The notes under the pieces are model-generated. The model was given only the letters and a program-made list of their open reading frames with translations, did not search any database and had not been told where the DNA came from. 64,000 bases of DNA, from NCBI RefSeq assembly GCF_000008765.1, contig NC_003030.1, positions 1,088,001 to 1,152,000 of the forward strand, in the 5' to 3' direction. Positions 42,592-52,056 of this stretch are shown here, one piece after another. How positions within the stretch are numbered: the first letter of the stretch is position 1; every line of letters starts with the position of its first letter. The position numbers and the translations under genes were made by a program. This DNA is from Clostridium acetobutylicum ATCC 824. Its GTDB lineage: Bacteria; Bacillota; Clostridia; Clostridiales; Clostridiaceae.

Positions 42592-42744
42592 CTATTTAAT
42601 TTCTTTATGTGGCAAGCAGTTGCTGCAGGATTTTGAGCCTGAGCAGCAATTACATTCACCTTTTGCTCCTTTTTTAAAGTTTTTATAAAAAACATATAAG
42701 GCTGCACTTATTATAAGAAGTGTTATTATTATTTCAATAATCAT
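42592..42744 (-). CDS. FeoB-associated Cys-rich membrane protein-like (50 aa)
   Basis: A 50-residue protein: one N-terminal membrane helix (IIEIIITLLIISAALYVFY) and a short tail rich in cysteine (CNCCSGSKSCSNC). This is the pattern of the small FeoB-associated Cys-rich proteins usually found next to ferrous iron transporter feoB. No feoB or feoA lies in this window. The ATG after AAGGGAG is used. Confidence 0.7.
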   Translation of the reverse strand: MIIEIIITLLIISAALYVFYKNFKKGAKGECNCCSGSKSCSNCLPHKEIK

Positions 42745-42949
42745 AGAACTCAACTCCCTTTTAATATGTATAGATAATAGCAATGAATATCATTTTCAAT
42801 TAAATAGTATCATTTAATCAGATTGATGTCAACTGGCGGCTACTCAACAAAAACAAGAGTTTTTATAATTGATGTTAATATTTATGTTGAATTATGATAT
42901 AATACATATGAGATAGGTAACTATACATAAATTCGAAGGGGGAATTTAT

Positions 42950-43345
42950 ATGGTATTGGCCTCTAAGTCTGATATCAGTGATAGGCATAAGGTTTATAAA
43001 TATAAAACAGAAAAAAGAGGTAAAAATAGAAAGAGAATAGACTTAGAAATCTCATATCCTAGAATAAATGATGAGAGCGTATATGAAAAATATAAGGATA
43101 GGGAGCCAATATTAAAGTCAGTTAACATATCAGAATCTGGAATATGCTTTAAAAGCAGAATGCTATTAAGGTCAGGAGATTTTGTGAGTTTTCTTCTTAA
43201 TATTGAGAGAAAACCATCATTTTGGTGTCTTTCGGTGGTTAGATGGACAGGCTGTAATGATAATTCTTATGTAATCGGTTGTGAATTTGTTTCACTAACC
43301 TTGCAGCAAATAAAGACGATACGTAATTTTGTCGATGAGGATTAG
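42950..43345 (+). CDS. PilZ domain protein (c-di-GMP receptor candidate)
   Basis: A 131-residue protein with the two PilZ signatures needed for cyclic di-GMP binding: an RxxxR motif in RGKNRKR and the NxSxxG motif in VNISESGICF. Strands follow to the end (FVSFLLNIERKPSFWCLSVVRW, YVIGCEFVSL). It has no effector domain, so it probably acts by binding a partner. GAAGGGGGAA precedes the ATG. There is no motility or cellulose gene beside it. Confidence 0.85.
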   Translation: MVLASKSDISDRHKVYKYKTEKRGKNRKRIDLEISYPRINDESVYEKYKDREPILKSVNISESGICFKSRMLLRSGDFVSFLLNIERKPSFWCLSVVRWTGCNDNSYVIGCEFVSLTLQQIKTIRNFVDED

Positions 43346-43479
43346 AGATTAGAATTTGATTATTTAGTGTTAGCCTTAAGTAGGTGATATAATTTCCTTT
43401 TAAGGCATTATTTTTGAATTAAATCATATTATTTAAATTGGAAATATATGAATTGCGTATAAAAAAGACTAAATTCATA

Positions 43480-43508
43480 TTGACATTTAAATATATACTA
43501 ACTATAAT
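43480..43508 (+). promoter_or_regulatory. Sigma-A promoter of metNIQ
   Basis: Consensus TTGACA (43480-43485) and TATAAT (43503-43508) are exactly 17 bases apart, about 30 bases upstream of the SAM riboswitch. Confidence 0.88.
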
Positions 43509-43538
43509 ATTAAATAAAGAAATTAATAAATTAGTGCA

Positions 43539-43694
43539 CTTATCAAGAGAGGTGGAGGGACCGGCCCTGTGAAGCCCAGCAACCTGTATATGTTAATTAT
43601 ACAAGGTGCTAATTCCTGCAGCGCTAGCTGAGAGATGAGAATATAAATCGAGCTTTTAGAGCCAGAGTTTATTCTCTGGCTCTTATTATTTTTT
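43539..43694 (+). promoter_or_regulatory. SAM-I riboswitch (S-box) with terminator, upstream of metNIQ
   Basis: S-box landmarks occur in order: CTTATCAAGAGAGGTGGAGG, GGCCCTGTGAAGCCCAGCAA, AAGGTGCTAATTCC, and GAGAGATGAGAA closing P1 with the start. The terminator is GAGCCAGAGT with TCTCTGGCTC, then a T run. High SAM should favour termination and switch off the methionine importer. Confidence 0.96.
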
Positions 43695-43719
43695 AATCTA
43701 ATGGGAAAAGGTGAATGAC

Positions 43720-44682
43720 ATGATAGAAATAAAAAATGTTTCTAAATATTTTTCAGGAAATAAGGTTCTTAAAGATGTTGATCTGAAGATTAAAGGCGGA
43801 GAAATATTTGGAATTGTTGGTCATAGTGGAGCTGGAAAGTCAACATTACTTAGATGTATTAATGGGCTTGAAACTTATGATGAAGGAAATGTAATAGTTT
43901 TTGGAAAAGACTTGAAGCAAATTAATGGAAAAAATCTCCGAGAATTTAGGAAAGAAGTTGGAATGATATTTCAAAACTTCAATTTGCTTAATAGAAAAGA
44001 TGTATATCATAATATATCTTTGCCGCTTGAAGTTTGGGGAGTACCTAAAAATGAAATAGCTTCAAGAGTTAAAGAGCTTTTGGAACTTGTTGATTTAACT
44101 GACAAGATACACAGTAAGCCTTCAAACTTAAGTGGAGGTCAAAAACAGAGAGTAGCTATTGCAAGAGCGTTAGCATTAAACCCTAAGATATTACTGTGTG
44201 ATGAAGCTACATCTGCATTAGATCCTAATACTACAAAATCAATACTAAATTTGTTAAGAACAATCAATTCTAAACTTGGTATAACAATAGTTATTGTTAC
44301 ACATCAAATGGAAGTTGTTAAAGGTATATGTGAAAGAGTCGCACTAATTGATGCTGGGGTTATAAAAGAAACTGGAGACGTAGAGAACTTATTTTTAAAT
44401 CCAAGCAGTGAGATGAAGAAACTTATAGGACAAAGTGACGATGATGTACTTCCTAAGGAGGGGATAAACATAAGAGTTATATTCCCTAAGAATAGCAGTG
44501 AAGGTGCACTTATAACATCAATGGCAAGAGAACTCAATGTGGATTTTTCAATTGTATGGGGTAAACTTGAAAGATTTAGAGATGATGTTTTGGGAAGTTT
44601 AGTTATAAACATTTCAGAAGAAAACAAAGAAGTTATATGTAATTATTTGGTTTCACATAATGCAATTTGGGAGGTGGCATAA
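43720..44682 (+). CDS. metN: Methionine ABC importer, ATP-binding protein MetN
   Basis: Powers uptake of D/L-methionine. The 320-residue protein has Walker A GHSGAGKST, the Q-loop IFQNFNLL, signature LSGGQKQR, Walker B ILLCDEAT, and a C-terminal NIL domain (about 240-320) that senses methionine in related transporters. AAGGTGA precedes ATG 43720. Its stop overlaps the metI start by one base. It is controlled by the SAM riboswitch upstream. Confidence 0.95.
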   Translation: MIEIKNVSKYFSGNKVLKDVDLKIKGGEIFGIVGHSGAGKSTLLRCINGLETYDEGNVIVFGKDLKQINGKNLREFRKEVGMIFQNFNLLNRKDVYHNISLPLEVWGVPKNEIASRVKELLELVDLTDKIHSKPSNLSGGQKQRVAIARALALNPKILLCDEATSALDPNTTKSILNLLRTINSKLGITIVIVTHQMEVVKGICERVALIDAGVIKETGDVENLFLNPSSEMKKLIGQSDDDVLPKEGINIRVIFPKNSSEGALITSMARELNVDFSIVWGKLERFRDDVLGSLVINISEENKEVICNYLVSHNAIWEVA

Positions 44683-45338
44683 TGAGTACAACAGATATAT
44701 TAAAACAGATTTTGTTACCTTCACTTTGGGAAACAATTTATATGGTTTTTGTATCTACCTTATTTGCTATAATAATTGGATTTATACCAGCTATAATACT
44801 TGTTGTAACAGATGAAAATGGCTTAAAGCCAAATAAAATTGTATATAAAATATTAGATTTTATAATAAATATGTTAAGATCTTTTCCGTTTTTAATTCTT
44901 ATGATTGCGATATTCCCATTCACAAAATTAATTACAGGAAAACAAATAGGTACAACAGCAGCGATAGTTCCATTAACAATTGGAGCATTTCCATTTGCAG
45001 CTAGAGTTATAGAATCTTCACTTAAGGAGGTGGACACAGGAATAATTGAAGCTGCTAAATCTTTTGGGGCAAGTAATTTTCAAATCATATTTAAAGTTAT
45101 GATAAAAGAGGCCATGCCATCTATTGTTTTAGGAATTACTCTTACAGTTATTAATATAATAGGATATTCAGCTATGGCAGGTGCAATAGGCGGTGGCGGA
45201 CTTGGAGCTGCTGCAATGCAGTATGGGTATAATATGTTTAACACCACAGTAATGGTTTATACAGTAATAATACTTATGATTATAGTTCAAATTTTACAAT
45301 CACTTGGAAACTTTGTTTATAAATTAATGGTTAAATAA
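44682..45338 (+). CDS. metI: Methionine ABC importer, permease MetI
   Basis: A 218-residue membrane permease with five helices and the binding-protein-dependent transport loop that contacts MetN (EAAKSFGASNFQIIFKVMIKEA read in pieces: EAAKSFGAS and IFKVMIKEAMPS). GGAGGTGG lies just inside metN. The ATG overlaps the metN stop (TAATG), indicating coupled translation. Confidence 0.95.
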   Translation: MSTTDILKQILLPSLWETIYMVFVSTLFAIIIGFIPAIILVVTDENGLKPNKIVYKILDFIINMLRSFPFLILMIAIFPFTKLITGKQIGTTAAIVPLTIGAFPFAARVIESSLKEVDTGIIEAAKSFGASNFQIIFKVMIKEAMPSIVLGITLTVINIIGYSAMAGAIGGGGLGAAAMQYGYNMFNTTVMVYTVIILMIIVQILQSLGNFVYKLMVK

Positions 45339-45360
45339 ATAAAAAATAGGGGGAAAAATT

Positions 45361-46179
45361 ATGAAGAAAAAATTTTTATCAGTACTTTTATCAGGAGCAG
45401 TTTTAATAGGAGCTTTAACAGGATGCAGTTCAAGTACAAGCAGTAGTACAAGCAGCAATGATAAGAAAACAATAGTAGTAGGAGCAACAGCAGTTCCACA
45501 TGCAGAAATATTGAATAATGCTGTAAAACCACTTCTAAAAAAGGAAGGGTATACATTAAAAGTAAAGGTATTTACTGATTATGTTACTCCAAATACAGCT
45601 CTTAATGATGGAGACTTGGATGCAAACTACTTCCAGCACGTACCTTACTTAGAAACTTTCAATAAGGAAAAACATATGGATTTAACTTATACAGTTAAAG
45701 TTCATATTGAGCCTATGGGATTATACTCACATAAAATTAAAAAGTTAAGTGAACTTAAAGATGGTGATGAAATAGCTGTTCCAAATGATTCAACGAACGA
45801 ATCAAGAGCACTTAAAATATTAGAGCAAAATGGAATTATAAAATTAAAAAAGGCTGACCTTGTTACAAAACTTGATATAATTGAGAACAAGAAGAATATA
45901 AAAATAAAAGAGTTAGATGCAGCACAGCTCCCAAGGGTACTTGATGATGTAACAGCTTCAATAATTAATTCTAATTATGCATTACAAGCGAATCTAAATC
46001 CTACAAAGGATGCAATTGTTTCAGAGCCTAAAGATGCACCATATGCAAATGTTCTTGCAGTAAGAAAGCAAGATAAGGATAAACCTTATATAAAAGCTTT
46101 AAATAAAGCATTAACATCACCAGAGGTTAAGAAATATATTAATGATAAATATAAGGGTGAGGTAGTGCCTGCATTCTAA
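45361..46179 (+). CDS. metQ: Methionine ABC importer, substrate-binding lipoprotein MetQ
   Basis: A 272-residue NlpA/MetQ family lipoprotein. The signal peptide ends in the lipobox LTGC with the lipidated cysteine at residue 22, followed by a serine-rich linker. The binding domain shows TAVPHAEILN, DGDLDANYFQHVPYL, and AVPNDSTNESRALKIL, all typical of MetQ. AGGGGGAA precedes the ATG. It is the last gene of the riboswitch-controlled operon. Confidence 0.95.
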   Translation: MKKKFLSVLLSGAVLIGALTGCSSSTSSSTSSNDKKTIVVGATAVPHAEILNNAVKPLLKKEGYTLKVKVFTDYVTPNTALNDGDLDANYFQHVPYLETFNKEKHMDLTYTVKVHIEPMGLYSHKIKKLSELKDGDEIAVPNDSTNESRALKILEQNGIIKLKKADLVTKLDIIENKKNIKIKELDAAQLPRVLDDVTASIINSNYALQANLNPTKDAIVSEPKDAPYANVLAVRKQDKDKPYIKALNKALTSPEVKKYINDKYKGEVVPAF

Positions 46180-46242
46180 TTTTAGATATACATTACAGTT
46201 ATTAGTTTTTAGTATATATAAGGCCTCAATTTTATATTGGTT

Positions 46243-46278
46243 AAAAGAAGGTTTTAAAACCTTCTTTTGTTTTTTGAA
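46243..46278 (+). terminator. Terminator of metNIQ
   Basis: AAAAGAAGGTTTT and AAAACCTTCTTTT form a 13-bp stem followed by GTTTTTTG. Confidence 0.85.
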
Positions 46279-46537
46279 TTTTATACACATTGATAATTAA
46301 AAAATGCTAATATTATGTAGTAGAATACATTAACAATATAAAGGTACATCATAGGTATTTTAGAAAGCAATATTAATATTTGATGAAAAAAATTACATTA
46401 TATGGTATAATGAATTAGATTAAAAATAAGTAAGCTATTAATTTGTAGGGTTTAGAAGTTAATTGGCATATTATAACAGTAAGACTAAATCAAGAAAGTA
46501 TTTGGTTTACTGAATAAGCAAAAAGAGAGTGATAATT
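46279..46537 (+). other. Intergenic region with probable promoter
   Basis: About 260 AT-rich bases. A possible -10 (TATAAT, 46406-46411) is visible in GGTATAATGAAT, with no clear -35. No small gene or structured RNA was recognised. Confidence 0.4.
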
Positions 46538-47203
46538 TTGATTAAGAGAAATGCTGTAACGAGCTTAAAAGTCAATGATGTTGATAGGTTCAAATTGGAA
46601 GATAGTGATAAAATATATTCTAAGGCTCTATTTTTTGATTTAGAGCATTATGTTTATAAAAAACCTATATGTATTGGAGTATTTGGATGTGCTTACTTTG
46701 ATGAAAAATCAGGTGAGTTAAATACAACTCAATATATGATAGAAAATAAAAGTGATTCAGAAAGAATACTAAAAATTGCAGAAGAATATTTTTTAAAAGC
46801 TAAAACTGAATTAAAAAAAGACTATATTGTTACTTTTTCAGGTAATAATGATTTTACAGTTATAAATTATTTATTTAAAAAAAGTAATATAAACATGGAA
46901 GTGAATAAGGAATTTATAAGCATAGATTTGCAAAAGGAATATGAAAAAGTAACAAAGAGATGTGTAGGACTTAAGAATCTTGAAAAAATATTTGAGATAA
47001 ATAGAGAAAGTGAGATTATAAGTGGATCTACATTGGCAAAGACATTTGGTAAGATAGTTAAGGATTCGGAATATTCATTAAGAATGCCGTCTGATAAAAA
47101 GGATAAAATACTTCTTTACAATAGACAGGATGTTGAGAGTTTATTCAACATGATTGTTACCTGGAACAAATATGTAAAGGAAGTAGAAGATGACGAAAAA
47201 TAA
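46538..47203 (+). CDS. RNase H-like nuclease domain protein
   Basis: A 221-residue protein with a DEDD-like pattern: LFFDLEHYVY (Exo I position), VTFSGNNDFTVINYLF (Exo II), and LLYNRQDVESLFNMI (Exo III). It is a diverged relative of the YprB-type protein at 38039-38836. The start is probably TTG 46538, six bases after GAGAGTG; GTG 46529 is also open. Its last 14 bases overlap the next gene. Whether it is an active nuclease is uncertain because Exo I reads DLE. Confidence 0.65.
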   Translation: MIKRNAVTSLKVNDVDRFKLEDSDKIYSKALFFDLEHYVYKKPICIGVFGCAYFDEKSGELNTTQYMIENKSDSERILKIAEEYFLKAKTELKKDYIVTFSGNNDFTVINYLFKKSNINMEVNKEFISIDLQKEYEKVTKRCVGLKNLEKIFEINRESEIISGSTLAKTFGKIVKDSEYSLRMPSDKKDKILLYNRQDVESLFNMIVTWNKYVKEVEDDEK

Positions 47204-48677
47204 TATTTTAAATAACAAAATTACTAAGGTAATATTATTTAGAATATGCTTTATAATTGCCATTACCACAGCTTTAGTTTGCGGATTAAAGCTAAATATA
47301 ATAAATGATGGTTTTTGGCATATAAAAGTTGGTGAGTATATAATTAAAAATAGGGTTATACCACGTGAGGATATATTTTCATGGTACGGAATTGAAAATA
47401 AACTTAAATGGATAAGTCACGAATGGCTTTTTGGGGTTATAGCTTATTTGGTATATAAAATTAAAGGGTTTACCTCTGTAATAATTTTTTCTACCATAGT
47501 AAATTGCAGCACAGCTTTACTAGTATATAAATTTGCACTAATAAGAAATAAAAATAAAGTAGTATCCTTAATAATAATGTGGGTTTACATATTTGGTGAC
47601 TTTTATGATATTACATATAGACCCGTTTTAATATCAAAACTTATACTCTTGTGTAGTTTTATATTGTTAGAGAAAAAGAAATACTTATTTGCATTGATTG
47701 TTTTAATATTGGGGGTTAATATTCATGGGGGTATTTATCCTCTTTATTTAATGATTTTTGCATACTACACTATACCATTTAGTTATAAGTATTTAATTTT
47801 TAGTCTAATTACTGTGCTTATAAATCCATATGGATATAATCTTTATAAGTATACGTATTTATCGATGAAAAATATAGATATAAATAGGTATATAAATGAG
47901 TGGTGTATAACTCCTATATATGACTATAAAGTTGCCTTAATTATAATATGTATTACGGTTTGTATCTGTACAGTATCTAAAATCAAATTTAAGGATTTTT
48001 TGTTTTGTGGAGCATTAATAATTTTAGCTATAAGCGCTAAAAGGCATGTGGATGTAATATATTTGTTCGTACTTCCAGTTATATCCTTATACTTTAATAG
48101 CTTTTATTTCGATTTTTTTATGAAATTTGTTTCAAGAATAAAACCTGAAAAATTAAAATCTATAATACCAAAATTAAATTACATAACCTGTGGGTTCCTC
48201 ATAGTAGTTATGATTGTTAAATCTTCTTTATGCATAAAGCAATATTTTTTTGATACTCATTTCCATAATTTTGAATATATTACAAATGATTCAGAAAATC
48301 CAATAAAAGCATGTAATTTTATAAATTCACATCAGGAGATAAAAAACTCTAGAACATTTAACGATTATAACAGCAGTCCATATATTATATTTAGAGGAAT
48401 AAAAACTTTTGTGGATTCACGTCAGGATTTGTTTACTTACAATTTTAATAAAACAAATGCATTTGTAGATCAGATTAAAGCTTTAAATAATTATGATTAC
48501 ATGATTTATGTATTTAAAAAGTACAATATCAAGTATGCAATTTTAAGAAACGACATGCCTAATACAAGACTACTTAGGAATACTGATTTAATTTATATAA
48601 TATATGAGGATAGGGACTATTCTATTTTTCAAATTAATAGAAATAAACTTAAGAGTAGCAATCAACGAGGTGTATAA
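47190..48677 (+). CDS. Polytopic membrane protein, GT-C-like
   Basis: A 495-residue protein with about ten hydrophobic helices and a soluble C-terminal domain of about 130 residues. The first outside loop has NDGFWHIKVGEYI, PREDIFSWYG and ISHEWLFG, a pattern seen in GT-C membrane glycosyltransferase-like proteins. The C-terminal part has a FVDSRQDLF block. The sugar donor and acceptor are unknown. It overlaps the RNase H-like gene by 14 bases, so the two are co-expressed. Confidence 0.6.
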   Translation: MTKNNILNNKITKVILFRICFIIAITTALVCGLKLNIINDGFWHIKVGEYIIKNRVIPREDIFSWYGIENKLKWISHEWLFGVIAYLVYKIKGFTSVIIFSTIVNCSTALLVYKFALIRNKNKVVSLIIMWVYIFGDFYDITYRPVLISKLILLCSFILLEKKKYLFALIVLILGVNIHGGIYPLYLMIFAYYTIPFSYKYLIFSLITVLINPYGYNLYKYTYLSMKNIDINRYINEWCITPIYDYKVALIIICITVCICTVSKIKFKDFLFCGALIILAISAKRHVDVIYLFVLPVISLYFNSFYFDFFMKFVSRIKPEKLKSIIPKLNYITCGFLIVVMIVKSSLCIKQYFFDTHFHNFEYITNDSENPIKACNFINSHQEIKNSRTFNDYNSSPYIIFRGIKTFVDSRQDLFTYNFNKTNAFVDQIKALNNYDYMIYVFKKYNIKYAILRNDMPNTRLLRNTDLIYIIYEDRDYSIFQINRNKLKSSNQRGV

Positions 48678-48732
48678 GTTAAAGTATAATGGTTATAATT
48701 GAAAATAAATAAAATTTTGTTAAATTACGGAG

Positions 48733-49122
48733 ATGAAATTCAAAGTGAAAAATAGAATTAATAATAAAGGATTTACACTTATTGAGTTAATAATTGTTAT
48801 TGCTATTCTTGCTATTTTAGCAGCCATTTTGGTACCATCCATTTCGGCGTATAAAATAAAAGCGGAGAAATCAAATATACAAGCAAGTGCTAGGACACTT
48901 AGTCATGCTATTGATGCATACAATGCAGATAACTCGGACAATACAATAAATTCCTATGATACCAATGCCCAAACACTTATTGGAGATGATATAAAGCCAG
49001 ATAAGGTACCTGATTGTCTAAAGGGAAAAACAAAGGATGATATTGATAATATAGCTTCAGGAAAATTCACTGTAACTAAGGAAGATGGATTAAAAACAGT
49101 GATTAGTTTAACATCAAATTAA
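48733..49122 (+). CDS. Type IV pilin-like protein (prepilin)
   Basis: A 129-residue prepilin: a short basic leader, the processing site NKG^FTLIELIIVI (G-F cleavage and the essential glutamate at +5), a hydrophobic helix, and a small soluble domain. A prepilin peptidase would cut after the glycine. No pilus assembly genes lie nearby. ATG 48733 has GGAG immediately before it; GTG 48745 is an alternative start with better spacing. A bidirectional terminator follows. Confidence 0.88.
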   Translation: MKFKVKNRINNKGFTLIELIIVIAILAILAAILVPSISAYKIKAEKSNIQASARTLSHAIDAYNADNSDNTINSYDTNAQTLIGDDIKPDKVPDCLKGKTKDDIDNIASGKFTVTKEDGLKTVISLTSN

Positions 49123-49158
49123 TAACACACATATGTTTTGCATATGTGTGTTATTTTC
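49121..49158. terminator. Bidirectional terminator between pilin gene and gltX
   Basis: A 15-bp stem, AATAACACACATATG with its complement and a five-base loop, serves both convergent genes. Confidence 0.88.
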
Positions 49159-49160
49159 TA

Positions 49161-50618
49161 CTATTTCTCTAATTTTTCAATTCCTATTTTTATTCTTCTT
49201 ATAGATTCATCTTTTCCTATTATATCTGCAATTTCAAAAGCACCACCAGGAGTGAATTTCTTTCCAGAAAGAGCAGTTCTTAAAGGCCACAATACAACGC
49301 CATTTTTTACACCTAAATCTTTGATGTAATTCATTATTGTATTTTGGATGTTATCTAAATTCCAGTCCTCTATATTTTCTATAACAGGAAGGCAATTTTT
49401 TAAGCTGTCCAATGATATTTCAGGGTTAGTTTTCATCTTTTTGTGAGTGTACATTTCTATATCATAATCAGGGAGCTCATTAAAGAAATCCACCATTTCA
49501 GGAATGTCACTAAAAATTTCTACCCTTGTTTGAATTAATTCACTTATTTTCTTTAAATCTATGTTTTCTTTTGTTATAACTCCATCATAATAAGAAAGTG
49601 CAGCCTTATGAAATTCATCAAGACTAAGCTTTCTTACATACTCTCCATTCATCCACTTTAATTTAACTGGGTCAAATACAGCTGGAGATTTATTTATGTG
49701 AGTGTAATCAAATAACTTAACCATATCTTCAAGAGATAATATTTCATTAGTTCCTTCAGGATTCCAACCTAAAAGTGCAATATAATTTAATACTGCTTCT
49801 TTAAGATATCCTTTTTCAATTAAATCCTGGAAGGAAGCATCGCCGTTTCTTTTACTTAGTTTACTATGCGCATCCTTCATTATTGGAGGACAATGTACAT
49901 ATATTGGTACATTCCAACCAAAAGCCTCGTATAGTCTATTGTATTTTGGAGCTGAAGATAAATATTCATTTCCACGTACAACATGAGTTATTCCCATTAA
50001 ATGATCGTCTACAACATTGGCAAAGTTATATGTTGGATATCCATCTGATTTTATTAAAATCATGTCATCAAGTTCTGAATTATCAACAGAAATTCTTCCG
50101 TATATAACATCGTCAAAGGTAGTAGAGCCTGTAGTTGGGTTATTTTGTCTTATAACATAAGGAACTCCAGCATCAAGTTTTTCTTGAACTTCTTCCTTTG
50201 ATAAGTTAGCGCAATGTTTGTCATACTTAAAAGGTCTTTTTAAAGCCTCTGAATTTGTTTTTAAAATATCTAGTCTTTCTTTAGAGCAGAAGCAGTAATA
50301 AGCTTCACCTTTTTCTACTAGTTTTTTAGCATAGTCTAGATAAAGTCCTTTTCTTTCACTCTGAACATATGGTCCAACAGGGCCACCTACATCAGGACCT
50401 TCATCATGTTTTAAGCCTGTCATTTCAAGTGTTTTGTAAATAACAGCTAGTGCATCTTCTACATATCTTTCCTGATCTGTATCTTCAATTCTTAAAATGA
50501 ATTTACCATCTTCATGTTTGGCAATAAGGTAGGTATATAGAGCTGTTCTTAAGTTTCCGATATGCATATAACCAGTAGGGCTAGGTGCAAAACGTGTTCT
50601 TATTTCATTTGCAGCCAT
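49161..50618 (-). CDS. gltX: Glutamyl-tRNA synthetase
   Basis: Charges tRNA-Glu with glutamate. The 485-residue class I synthetase has the HIGH-type motif [17 protein letters not shown] near the N-terminus and the KMSKS-type motif [11 protein letters not shown]-terminal anticodon domain ends the protein. Whether it also misacylates tRNA-Gln (non-discriminating) cannot be decided by eye. ATG 50618 is eight bases after GGAG. The leader holds a consensus promoter and a hairpin. Confidence 0.95.
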   Translation of the reverse strand: MAANEIRTRFAPSPTGYMHIGNLRTALYTYLIAKHEDGKFILRIEDTDQERYVEDALAVIYKTLEMTGLKHDEGPDVGGPVGPYVQSERKGLYLDYAKKLVEKGEAYYCFCSKERLDILKTNSEALKRPFKYDKHCANLSKEEVQEKLDAGVPYVIRQNNPTTGSTTFDDVIYGRISVDNSELDDMILIKSDGYPTYNFANVVDDHLMGITHVVRGNEYLSSAPKYNRLYEAFGWNVPIYVHCPPIMKDAHSKLSKRNGDASFQDLIEKGYLKEAVLNYIALLGWNPEGTNEILSLEDMVKLFDYTHINKSPAVFDPVKLKWMNGEYVRKLSLDEFHKAALSYYDGVITKENIDLKKISELIQTRVEIFSDIPEMVDFFNELPDYDIEMYTHKKMKTNPEISLDSLKNCLPVIENIEDWNLDNIQNTIMNYIKDLGVKNGVVLWPLRTALSGKKFTPGGAFEIADIIGKDESIRRIKIGIEKLEK

Positions 50619-50657
50619 TAAAATCACTCCTATGTAATATTAAAAGTATTATAAAAT

Positions 50658-50732
50658 GCCTCACACCTAAAAATTGGTGAAGGCTAATTAAAACGGTATT
50701 TTAATAATATAATATTAGATATTTTATGTCAA
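50658..50732 (-). promoter_or_regulatory. gltX promoter and leader hairpin
   Basis: On the minus strand, TTGACA (50732-50727) and TATTAT (50709-50704) are 17 bases apart. About 20 bases downstream, GCCTTCACC and GGTGTGAGGC form a hairpin (50684-50658) followed by ATTTTAT. It could stabilise the mRNA or act as a weak attenuator. No T-box landmarks were found. Confidence 0.6.
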
Positions 50733-50920
50733 GTTTTATAGAGCAACCATGAGTAATTTTTACGTTGAAATTTCAAGTGTGCAATCGTGTAAGAATTATA
50801 TTATAATAATAGGATATGATTTTGTAAATAATAAGACAAAGTAAGAGAAAATTAGTTAAGCTATAACATATGTATAGGATAAGTCTTACTTTGATTTTCT
50901 TATAATAGGGAGAAGTGTGA

Positions 50921-51430
50921 ATGGTTAATTTAATTATATTGGTAGAAGATGGATTTGAGGATATAGAACTTTTGTATCCTTTATATAGATTAAGAGAGGC
51001 TGGTTATGATGTAACCTTAGTTGGTACAGGAAGTAAATATAATTATACAGGAACACATGGTTATATTGTTGATGTGGATGCATCTGCCGAGGAAATTGAT
51101 GAGAATAATTATGATGGAGTTATAATTCCAGGAGGTTCAGCATCTTATAAGCTTAGAACTAATGATGATGTTAAAAGAATAATAAGACATATGAAAGAAA
51201 AAGACAAACTTTTAGCAGTAATATGTGATGGAAATTATGTTCTTATATCTGCTAAGGTTTTAAGTGGACATAAAGTTACCTGTACGGAAGCTATAAGTGA
51301 TGATGTTATTAATGCAGGTGGAGAATATGTTAGAATAGGAAATTGTGTTGACAAAAACATAATAACGGCAAAAATGCAGGTTAATTTACCACAGTTTATG
51401 AGTGATATTTTTCAGTATTTAAATAAATAA
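50921..51430 (+). CDS. DJ-1/PfpI family protein
   Basis: A 169-residue protein of the DJ-1/PfpI superfamily: LVEDGFEDIELLYPLYRLREAG at the start (read as VEDGFEDIE with the conserved Glu), IIPGGSASYKLR, and the nucleophile elbow AVICDGNYVL. The usual elbow is ICHG; here the cysteine is kept but the histidine is aspartate. Function may be glyoxalase-, chaperone- or protease-like; not resolved. AGGGAGAAG precedes the ATG. A DUF488 gene follows 14 bases later. Confidence 0.85.
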   Translation: MVNLIILVEDGFEDIELLYPLYRLREAGYDVTLVGTGSKYNYTGTHGYIVDVDASAEEIDENNYDGVIIPGGSASYKLRTNDDVKRIIRHMKEKDKLLAVICDGNYVLISAKVLSGHKVTCTEAISDDVINAGGEYVRIGNCVDKNIITAKMQVNLPQFMSDIFQYLNK

Positions 51431-51444
51431 AAAGAGAGGTCTAC

Positions 51445-52056
51445 ATGAAAAAATTAATTTATACCGTAGGATATGGTTCTAGAAAAGATGAAGAGATTTA
51501 TATCCTTATTAATAAATATAGTATAAACTGCGTTGTTGATATAAGAAATAAGTCAGATAATATAGAAAGTTTAAAAAAGCTTCTAAACAATCAAGGTATA
51601 TATTACATACCTATGCATGATGAATTTAATTTTGAGAAAAATGAAGCTCATGATTTTGAAACTGCAAGGGTAAGTGAAAATGTAAAAAGTGGAATGTCAA
51701 GAATAGAAAATGGACTAGTAAAAGGATTTAATATAGTAATTATGGGTGAAGAACTGGATCCAATTAGTTGTAATAGAGGAATTTTGATAAGCTATATATT
51801 AAAAAACAAAGGTATTCATATAGAGCATATAATTGATGAAGAAATAGTTAGAAGTCAAGAAGATTTGGAGAAGGAACTTTTAAAAGGTTATGGAGTTAAA
51901 CTAATAAAGAAAGTAGCTGAATTATCTATAAAAGGTATTATGAGAAATAAAGATTTAGAAATGAATGAAGATGATTTTAAAGCTGAAATGATAGAGGAAG
52001 CTTACAGAATAAGATACAAAGAAATATTAAATAAAAAACATAGGGAAATATATTAA
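51445..52056 (+). CDS. DUF488 family protein
   Basis: A 203-residue protein matching the DUF488 pattern: YTVGYGSRKDEEIYILI at the start, CVVDIRNKSDN, and the CNRGILISYIL...HIIDE block. The biochemical role of the family is unknown. GAGAGG lies before the ATG. It is probably co-transcribed with the DJ-1-type gene and ends in a terminator that overlaps its 3' end. Confidence 0.78.
   Translation: MKKLIYTVGYGSRKDEEIYILINKYSINCVVDIRNKSDNIESLKKLLNNQGIYYIPMHDEFNFEKNEAHDFETARVSENVKSGMSRIENGLVKGFNIVIMGEELDPISCNRGILISYILKNKGIHIEHIIDEEIVRSQEDLEKELLKGYGVKLIKKVAELSIKGIMRNKDLEMNEDDFKAEMIEEAYRIRYKEILNKKHREIY

Noticed and set aside
43539-43694. The leader before metN as a T-box
   Set aside because: The conserved S-box cores and P1 closure are present and T-box landmarks are absent.
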